From: Flavobacteriaceae bacterium
Lineage (GTDB): Bacteria > Bacteroidota > Bacteroidia > Flavobacteriales > Flavobacteriaceae
Length of the DNA stretch: 11,933 nucleotides
Direction: 5' to 3'
Assembly: GCA_030590765.1 (NCBI GenBank)
Contig: JAUVCP010000021.1
Span: 1-11,933 of the forward strand
The notes below the pieces were generated by a model. The model did not search any database. It was not told where the DNA came from and saw only the letters and a program-made list of their open reading frames with translations. The translations under genes and the position numbers were made by a program. Numbering within the stretch: the first letter of the stretch is position 1; the number at the start of each line of letters is the position of its first letter. This document shows positions 6,997 through 11,933 of the stretch, in pieces.

Positions 6997-8024
6997 AGAA
7001 AATAAAACTTACGCAATATAGCCATGGAGCAGGATGTGGTTGTAAAATATCTCCAAAAGTATTATCAACAATTTTAAAGACCAACTTAGCTCCTATCAAC
7101 GATGTTAGATTACTAGTTGGAAATGACAGTCGAGATGATGCAGCGGTTTATGATATGGGAGATGGCACAGCAATTATCAGTACAACTGATTTTTTTATGC
7201 CAATTGTGGATGATCCTTTTACTTTTGGAAAAATAGCTGCTACAAACGCTATCAGTGATGTTTATGCCATGGGTGGAAAACCAATTCTGGCCATTGCTAT
7301 TTTAGGCTGGCCCATAAATAAACTCTCACCCGAAATTGCACAACAAGTTTTGGAAGGTGGTCGGCAAACATGTACTGAGGCAGGAATCTCCTTAGCTGGT
7401 GGTCATAGTATTGATAGTCCTGAACCTATTTTCGGACTTGCTGTGACAGGAAGGGTAGATCTCAATCAATTAAAACGAAATGATACAGCAGAGGAAGGAT
7501 GTAAACTTTATCTTACAAAACCACTGGGTATTGGAGCTTTTGCTACTGCGCAAAAACAAGGAAAACTACTGTCTGAACATGAACATATTGCACCTGAATC
7601 CATGTCGAAATTAAATAAAATTGGTTTAGAATTAGCTAATATTGAAGGAGTTAAATCCATGACTGATGTTACAGGTTTTGGATTGATAGGTCATCTTACC
7701 GAGATGTGTGAAGGGTCAAATTTGTCTGCTGAAATAGAAATGAATAAGATTCCCGTTTTCGAAGAAGTTTACCAATACATTGCACAAAAATGTATTCCCG
7801 GTGGCACCAAAACTAATTGGGAAAGTTATGGTGAAAATGTGCAGCTTAAAGATGAAAATGACAAGTGGATCCTTTGTGATCCGCAAACCAGTGGAGGTTT
7901 ATTAATTGCTGTAGAAGATTCTGCCATTCCTGAAGTAGAGAATCTGTTAAACCAAAATCAAATCCAAACTGTTCCTTTTGGGAAACTTTGTAAAAGATCG
8001 AAAGTATTGATCAATGTTGTTTGA
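6993..8024 (+). CDS. selD: Selenide, water dikinase (selenophosphate synthetase)
   Basis: SelD makes selenophosphate, AMP and phosphate from selenide and ATP in the cytosol. The 343-residue protein follows the E. coli sequence closely throughout. It opens with [19 protein letters not shown], where Cys15 and Lys18 correspond to catalytic Cys17 and Lys20 of E. coli. Other marks are DDAAVYD (48-54), [11 protein letters not shown] (63-73), AGGHSID (135-141), TDVTGFG (224-230) and CDPQTSGG (295-302). The active site uses cysteine, not selenocysteine, so no recoding is needed. It overlaps mnmH by ATGA. No selA, selB or tRNA-Sec gene lies nearby, which fits a strain using selenium for tRNA only, though those genes may lie elsewhere. 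Confidence 0.97.
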   Translation: MKKIKLTQYSHGAGCGCKISPKVLSTILKTNLAPINDVRLLVGNDSRDDAAVYDMGDGTAIISTTDFFMPIVDDPFTFGKIAATNAISDVYAMGGKPILAIAILGWPINKLSPEIAQQVLEGGRQTCTEAGISLAGGHSIDSPEPIFGLAVTGRVDLNQLKRNDTAEEGCKLYLTKPLGIGAFATAQKQGKLLSEHEHIAPESMSKLNKIGLELANIEGVKSMTDVTGFGLIGHLTEMCEGSNLSAEIEMNKIPVFEEVYQYIAQKCIPGGTKTNWESYGENVQLKDENDKWILCDPQTSGGLLIAVEDSAIPEVENLLNQNQIQTVPFGKLCKRSKVLINVV

Positions 8025-8099
8025 TGTTTAAAGTAAGCTACGTTCTCTTTCATGAGGTAATTACTACTTGTAAATCAAATTAACCTTATAACAATTTAT

Positions 8100-8129
8100 A
8101 GCAAAATATTTGAATCAAAAGCAAAATAT
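8100..8129. repeat. Direct repeat AGCAAAATAT upstream of the permease gene
   Basis: The 10-mer AGCAAAATAT occurs at 8100-8109 and 8120-8129, exactly 20 bases apart, about two helical turns. A third copy lies at 8966-8975, just past the permease stop. Spacing and position suggest a possible operator, but the repeat is short and AT-rich. Confidence 0.4.
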
Positions 8130-8174
8130 CTATTTCACAAATAAACCTTAGATTTACATTTCGAAATTTATAAA

Positions 8175-8939
8175 TTGGGCTATCTTGAGACCTTACAATC
8201 TTATCAATTAGCTACACCACAATGGGTAGCTGTTTTTTTTGCTGTGTTTTTATTAGGCATGGCAAAAGCAGGAATTAAAGGTATTGGAATAATCATTGTA
8301 GTAATATTAGCATTTGTATTTGGAGAAAAATCATCCACAGGAATTTTACTCCCTCTTTTAATTTCTGCTGACATATTAGCCGTTACATATTACAATAAGC
8401 ATGCAAAATGGAGTTTTATAAAAAAACTAATACCATGGATGGTTATTGGTGTATTGGTTGGCACATGGACTGGCAATGATATTTCTGAAGATCTTTTCAA
8501 AAAAATGATGGCTATCATCATCATTGGTTCTGTAATACTCATGTTCTTCTTTGAAAATAAAAAAACTGTAAGCATCCCTAACAATATCTGGTTTGCTAGT
8601 TTTTCAGGTTTTCTGGCTGGGTTTACCACAATGATCGGAAATTTAGCCGGGCCCATTTCCAATATCTATTTTTTAGCTATGCGACTACCTAAAAATGAAT
8701 TTATTGGTACGGCTGCCTGGTTATTCTTTATCATTAATGTTTTTAAATTACCATTCCATTTTTTTGTTTGGGAAACCATAAATAAAGAAACGCTTGTACT
8801 CAACTCTATCATGATACCCATCTTGATCTTTGGTTTTTTTATTGGAACAAGAATTGTAAAATTAATATCAAATATCAATTACAGAAGATTTATTTTATTT
8901 GTAACAGCCTTGGGAGGAGTAATCCTTTTGTTTAAATAG
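8175..8939 (+). CDS. TSUP/TauE-SafE family membrane permease
   Basis: The 254-residue product is almost wholly hydrophobic, with about eight membrane segments (near 16-32, 34-50, 55-72, 85-100, 110-127, 138-153, 175-192, 206-224, 239-253). It has family-like glycine- and proline-containing stretches: GMAKAGIKGIG (28-38) and GNLAGPISNIYFL (155-167), then GTAAWLFFIINVFKLP (178-193). TSUP proteins are thought to move sulfur-containing anions such as sulfite or sulfonates across the inner membrane; substrates are seldom predictable. The only sensible start is TTG at 8175, because the next in-frame ATG (codon 29) would remove the first segment. The gene lies 150 bases after selD in the same direction, with a partial -7 box (TACATTTC, 8155-8162) suggesting its own promoter. 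A role in bringing in selenite or sulfite for the selenium operon is inference from position. Confidence 0.85.
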   Translation: MGYLETLQSYQLATPQWVAVFFAVFLLGMAKAGIKGIGIIIVVILAFVFGEKSSTGILLPLLISADILAVTYYNKHAKWSFIKKLIPWMVIGVLVGTWTGNDISEDLFKKMMAIIIIGSVILMFFFENKKTVSIPNNIWFASFSGFLAGFTTMIGNLAGPISNIYFLAMRLPKNEFIGTAAWLFFIINVFKLPFHFFVWETINKETLVLNSIMIPILIFGFFIGTRIVKLISNINYRRFILFVTALGGVILLFK

Positions 8940-8984
8940 GTTGTTCATCATTATTTCTCACAAACAGCAAAATATGCAATTTTT

Positions 8985-11120
8985 TTATCCTTGTTTTTTA
9001 TTATGTAATTTCAGCTGAATTCTCTTTCGAGGAATATCAATACTTAAAACTTTTACAATTACCTGTTGATGTAAATTCACAATTTCATTTACATCACTCA
9101 CAAATTTATCTGATAAATTAGAAACATGCACCAAACCACTTTCTTTAATTCCTATATCAACAAAACATCCAAAATTGGTAATATTATTTATAATTCCTGG
9201 GAGTAATTGTTCTTCTCTTAGGTCATTGATAGTCTTAATATTTTGATTAAAAGTGAACACTTTTGCTTTCTTGCGAGGATCTAGTCCCGGTTTTTCCAGC
9301 TCTTTTATAATATCCTGTAAAGTAGGTAATCCAACAGTATTTGTAATATATTTTTGCAGATCAATCTTTTGTAAAACTGCTCCATTTCCGATAAGGTCAA
9401 TAACCTTAACACCTGTATCTTTTACCATTTCATTTACAATGGCATAACTTTCAGGATGAACCGCCGAATCATCTAACGGATTCTTTGCACTTTTAATTCG
9501 TAAAAAACCTGCTCCCTGCTCAAATGCTTTTGCACCTAATCGAGCTACTTTTTTAATCTCATTTCTATTGGTAAAAGCACCATTCTCATTTCTGAATGTA
9601 ATGATATTATCGGCCAATTTTGAGCCAATACCTGAAACATAACTCAACAAAGATCTGCTGGCAGTATTGATATTCACACCTATTAAATTTACACAACTTT
9701 CTACTACAGAATCCAAAGATCGTTGTAATTTGCTTTGATCTACATCGTGTTGATATTGCCCTACTCCAATAGATTTAGCATCTATTTTAACCAGTTCGGC
9801 CAAAGGATCGGCCAAACGCCTACCAATTGAAATTGCTCCACGTACCGTTACATCATAATTGGGAAACTCGTCTCTTGCAATTTTAGAAGCCGAATAAATG
9901 GAGGCTCCGGCCTCACTTACTACAAAAACCTCCACATCATGATTAAATCTGATCTTTTTTATCAATCGTTCGGTTTCTCTTGATGCAGTTCCGTTTCCTA
10001 TGGCAATTGCCTCAATTTTATAGGCATCAACTAATGAATTAATTTTTCTTATTGCCCCTATGGAATCATTTTGTGGTGCATGCGGATAAATGGTTTCATT
10101 ATACTCCAAACCTCCCTGAGCATTTAAGCAAACTACTTTGCACCCCGTTCTAAATCCCGGATCGATTGCCAAAACATTCTTTTCTCCAAGAGGAGCTCCC
10201 AGCAATAATTGTTTTAAATTCTTGGCAAAGACAAGTATCGCACTATCATCTGCCTTTCCCTTAGCCAGATGCAATGTTTCATTGGATAAGGACGGAAATA
10301 GCAATCGTTTATAAGCATCTTGAATTGCCATCTCAATTTGTGTAGCACATTCATTGTTACTTCTAATAATCCTGTCTTCCATTTTAGAAGTTGCTCTATC
10401 ATGATCAATTTCTATTTTTACACGGATAAACCCTTCTTTTTCTGCTCTTAAAATTGCCAATAATCGGTGTGATGGACACCTATTCAAAGATTCCGACCAG
10501 TTAAAATAATCTCTGTATTTTTGTGATTTTTCTTCCTCTTGTTTTGCCTTCACAACTTTGGTATTAATCGTTGCAAAACGTTCTAACTGATATCGAATAT
10601 TATTCCTAATATCTGTTCTTTCATTTATCCATTCGGCAATAATGAATCTGGCTCCTTCTAAAGCTTTTTCTACACTTATCACCTCATCATTCATATATTT
10701 TGCAGCGATATGCTCCAGATCATTTGCACGCTGACTCATAATGATTTTAGCCAAAGGTTCTAAACCATTTTTTCTTGCTGTTTCCGCTTTTGTTTTTCGC
10801 TTCTTTTTATAGGGCAGATAAATATCTTCCAGAGTGGTAAGATCATTAGTTATTAATATTTTTTGTTTTAATTCTTCTGTAAGAATAACTTGCTCTACCA
10901 AAGATTTTAAAATGGATTTTTTACGCTTTTCCAGCTCTTCAAACTGAGTTTTATACTCTACAATATCTCCTATTTGAACTTCATCCAGATTTCCGGTTCT
11001 TTCTTTTCTATAGCGAGAAATAAAAGGAATGGTACAATCTTCGTTTATTAATTGAATTGTATTTTCAATTCCCTTTACAGGAAGACTTGTTTTGGATTGA
11101 ATAAATTGAATGAGTTGCAT
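8985..11120 (-). CDS. tex: Tex-family RNA-binding transcription accessory protein
   Basis: Tex (YhgF) is a conserved cytosolic nucleic-acid-binding protein linked to transcription and the processing of transcripts, related to eukaryotic Spt6. The 711-residue protein has the normal domain order: N-terminal helical region with TIPFISRYRKERTGNLDEVQ near 30-49, a YqgF/RNase H-like domain about 314-440 (VLAIDPGFRTGCKV, GNGTASRETE, SEAGASIYSAS), helix-hairpin-helix region about 490-545 (VSGIGSKLADNI, ARLGAKAFEQGAGFLRI), and a C-terminal S1 RNA-binding domain about 638-706 (GCFVDIGIKESGLVHVSNLS). Length is usual for Bacteroidota, slightly shorter than in E. coli. The ATG at 11120 is the natural start. 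It converges on the permease gene with 45 bases between stops, and metG lies upstream on the same strand, 121 bases away. Confidence 0.96.
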   Translation of the reverse strand: MQLIQFIQSKTSLPVKGIENTIQLINEDCTIPFISRYRKERTGNLDEVQIGDIVEYKTQFEELEKRKKSILKSLVEQVILTEELKQKILITNDLTTLEDIYLPYKKKRKTKAETARKNGLEPLAKIIMSQRANDLEHIAAKYMNDEVISVEKALEGARFIIAEWINERTDIRNNIRYQLERFATINTKVVKAKQEEEKSQKYRDYFNWSESLNRCPSHRLLAILRAEKEGFIRVKIEIDHDRATSKMEDRIIRSNNECATQIEMAIQDAYKRLLFPSLSNETLHLAKGKADDSAILVFAKNLKQLLLGAPLGEKNVLAIDPGFRTGCKVVCLNAQGGLEYNETIYPHAPQNDSIGAIRKINSLVDAYKIEAIAIGNGTASRETERLIKKIRFNHDVEVFVVSEAGASIYSASKIARDEFPNYDVTVRGAISIGRRLADPLAELVKIDAKSIGVGQYQHDVDQSKLQRSLDSVVESCVNLIGVNINTASRSLLSYVSGIGSKLADNIITFRNENGAFTNRNEIKKVARLGAKAFEQGAGFLRIKSAKNPLDDSAVHPESYAIVNEMVKDTGVKVIDLIGNGAVLQKIDLQKYITNTVGLPTLQDIIKELEKPGLDPRKKAKVFTFNQNIKTINDLREEQLLPGIINNITNFGCFVDIGIKESGLVHVSNLSDKFVSDVNEIVNLHQQVIVKVLSIDIPRKRIQLKLHNKKQG

Positions 11121-11138
11121 TGCTCTGTTTTAAAACAC

Positions 11139-11181
11139 TCAGGGGGTGAATATTTCCTCAACGGTTAAATTCACCTCCTGA
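11139..11181 (-). terminator. Stem-loop between metG and tex, possible terminator or leader element
   Basis: TCAGGGGGTGAAT (11139-11151) and ATTCACCTCCTGA (11169-11181) pair at 12 of 13 positions around a 17-base loop; in RNA the odd pair can be G-U. It is the most GC-rich palindrome of the window outside genes. On the metG strand it lies 60 bases after the metG stop and ends 18 bases before the tex ATG, followed only by GTGTTTTAAAAC, so a classic T-tract is weak. It could end metG transcripts, structure the tex leader, or be a copy of a dispersed repeat. Confidence 0.45.
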
Positions 11182-11241
11182 ATAATAATTACGTTATTTA
11201 TTTAAAATCATCAGATGATTGATCCATTTGCAATATTGGTT

Positions 11242-11933
11242 TTAACTCACTTGCTCCCCATTATTAACACCTTCTTTTTCAGGCTCAATAAAAGTTAATT
11301 TACCATCGGTAGTTTCACTCATTAAGATCATTCCCTGACTTTCAACACCTCTCAGCTTTCTCGGCGCAAGATTAATTAGAACAGATACTCTTTGTCCGAT
11401 AATATCTTCCGCTTTAAAGCTTTCAGCAATACCACTAACGATTGTACGAACATCCATACCAACATCAACTTTTAATTTTAAAAGTTTTTTTGTCTTTGGA
11501 ATTTTTTCAGCTTCCAAAATAGTTCCAATTCTTATATCCAGTTTTGTAAAATCATCAAATTCAATGGTTTCTTTTTGTGGTTCTACTACCACAACTTCAT
11601 TGGCCTTTTTAGTTGCTTCCAGTTTATCTATTTGTTTTTGTACTTCGGCATCTTCAATTTTTGCAAAAAGGAGTTCCGGTTTACCAATTTGATGACCGGA
11701 AGGAATTAATTCATTGTTGGATGCTACAATACTCCATTCAGTAACGTCTTTGCGAGACTCATTTTTTTGAGTTGCTGAAATCTCATTGGAAATAGAGATA
11801 ACCACGTCGTTCGTTCCTCTCTCCTCGTTAAGACGTAGGATACCTTTAAGTTTCGTTGAAGTAAATGGTAAAAATGGTTCACATAAAACAGACAATCCAG
11901 CTGAAATTTGTAAAGCAACGTTCATGATGGTTT
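11242..11933 (-). CDS. metG: Methionyl-tRNA synthetase, C-terminal part (continues past right edge)
   Basis: About 230 C-terminal residues of MetRS, the cytosolic enzyme that charges tRNA-Met. The visible part begins in the helical anticodon-binding domain (IMNVALQISAGLSVLCEPFLPF, typical of its last helices) and continues through the region with LIPSGHQIG...LLFAKIED. A charged linker rich in lysine and glutamate then leads into a C-terminal OB-fold tRNA-binding domain over the last 105 residues (FDDFTKLDIRIGTILEAEKI; LINLAPRKLRGVESQGMIL). This extra OB domain is the dimer-forming extension found in E. coli MetRS and most Bacteroidota. The frame stays open to the edge; the internal ATG at 11925 is not the gene start. 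The catalytic domain lies outside the window. Confidence 0.95.
   Translation of the reverse strand, partial: TIMNVALQISAGLSVLCEPFLPFTSTKLKGILRLNEERGTNDVVISISNEISATQKNESRKDVTEWSIVASNNELIPSGHQIGKPELLFAKIEDAEVQKQIDKLEATKKANEVVVVEPQKETIEFDDFTKLDIRIGTILEAEKIPKTKKLLKLKVDVGMDVRTIVSGIAESFKAEDIIGQRVSVLINLAPRKLRGVESQGMILMSETTDGKLTFIEPEKEGVNNGEQVS

Noticed and set aside
6993..7050. Possible selenocysteine codon or SECIS-like element in selD
   Set aside because: The active-site residue is encoded as Cys and no in-frame TGA occurs, so no recoding signal is needed.
8025..8174. Riboswitch or attenuator between selD and the permease gene
   Set aside because: I found no convincing stem structure or known riboswitch motif, only the short direct repeat.
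8390..8878. Two minus-strand open frames inside the permease gene
   Set aside because: Antisense of membrane-segment coding gives spurious hydrophobic frames; the plus-strand TSUP protein is clear.
11206..11220. Small palindrome AATCATC-A-GATGATT after metG
   Set aside because: A one-base centre makes it a poor RNA hairpin, and palindromes of this size are expected by chance in AT-rich DNA.

Overview
The window comes from an AT-rich chromosome of a Bacteroidota member, most likely a flavobacterium-like organism. The protein sequences have that character: a large exported BNR/Asp-box protein, a Tex of about 710 residues, an ORF6N-type protein and an IS5-type transposase. Matches to the Bacteroidota -7 promoter box (TAnnTTTG) lie just upstream of two genes. 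The species cannot be named from the sequence.

Positions 1 to about 2505 are an accessory patch. A tyrosine recombinase gene on the minus strand runs off the left edge. It was not an obvious open frame because its stop lies outside the window. Its DNA is visibly richer in G+C than its neighbours. A dense cluster of inverted and direct repeats follows its start. After that, the sequence switches abruptly to the 3' half of an ORF6N-domain gene that has no 5' half, so a mobile element appears to end near 1276-1291 inside that gene. An intact yjbQ-type gene follows. Next comes a transposase remnant of the IS5 class, cut off just after its first catalytic aspartate.

Positions 2587-5727 encode one exported Asp-box beta-propeller protein of about 1046 residues. 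Positions 5980-8024 hold a tight two-gene selenium operon, mnmH-selD, joined by an ATGA overlap. SelD makes selenophosphate and MnmH uses it to convert 2-thiouridine to 2-selenouridine at the tRNA wobble base. A TSUP/TauE-type membrane permease follows in the same direction after 150 bases and may supply selenium or sulfur oxyanions; this is inference from context.

The right part is on the minus strand and is ordinary housekeeping: tex, converging on the permease gene, and upstream of it the 3' part of metG, which runs off the right edge. A 13-bp-arm stem-loop lies between metG and tex.

I found no CRISPR array, tRNA, rRNA or clear defence system. The most interesting parts are the recombinase element end inside the ORF6N gene and the selenium operon with its adjacent permease. 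Neither can be claimed as a new system from this window alone.
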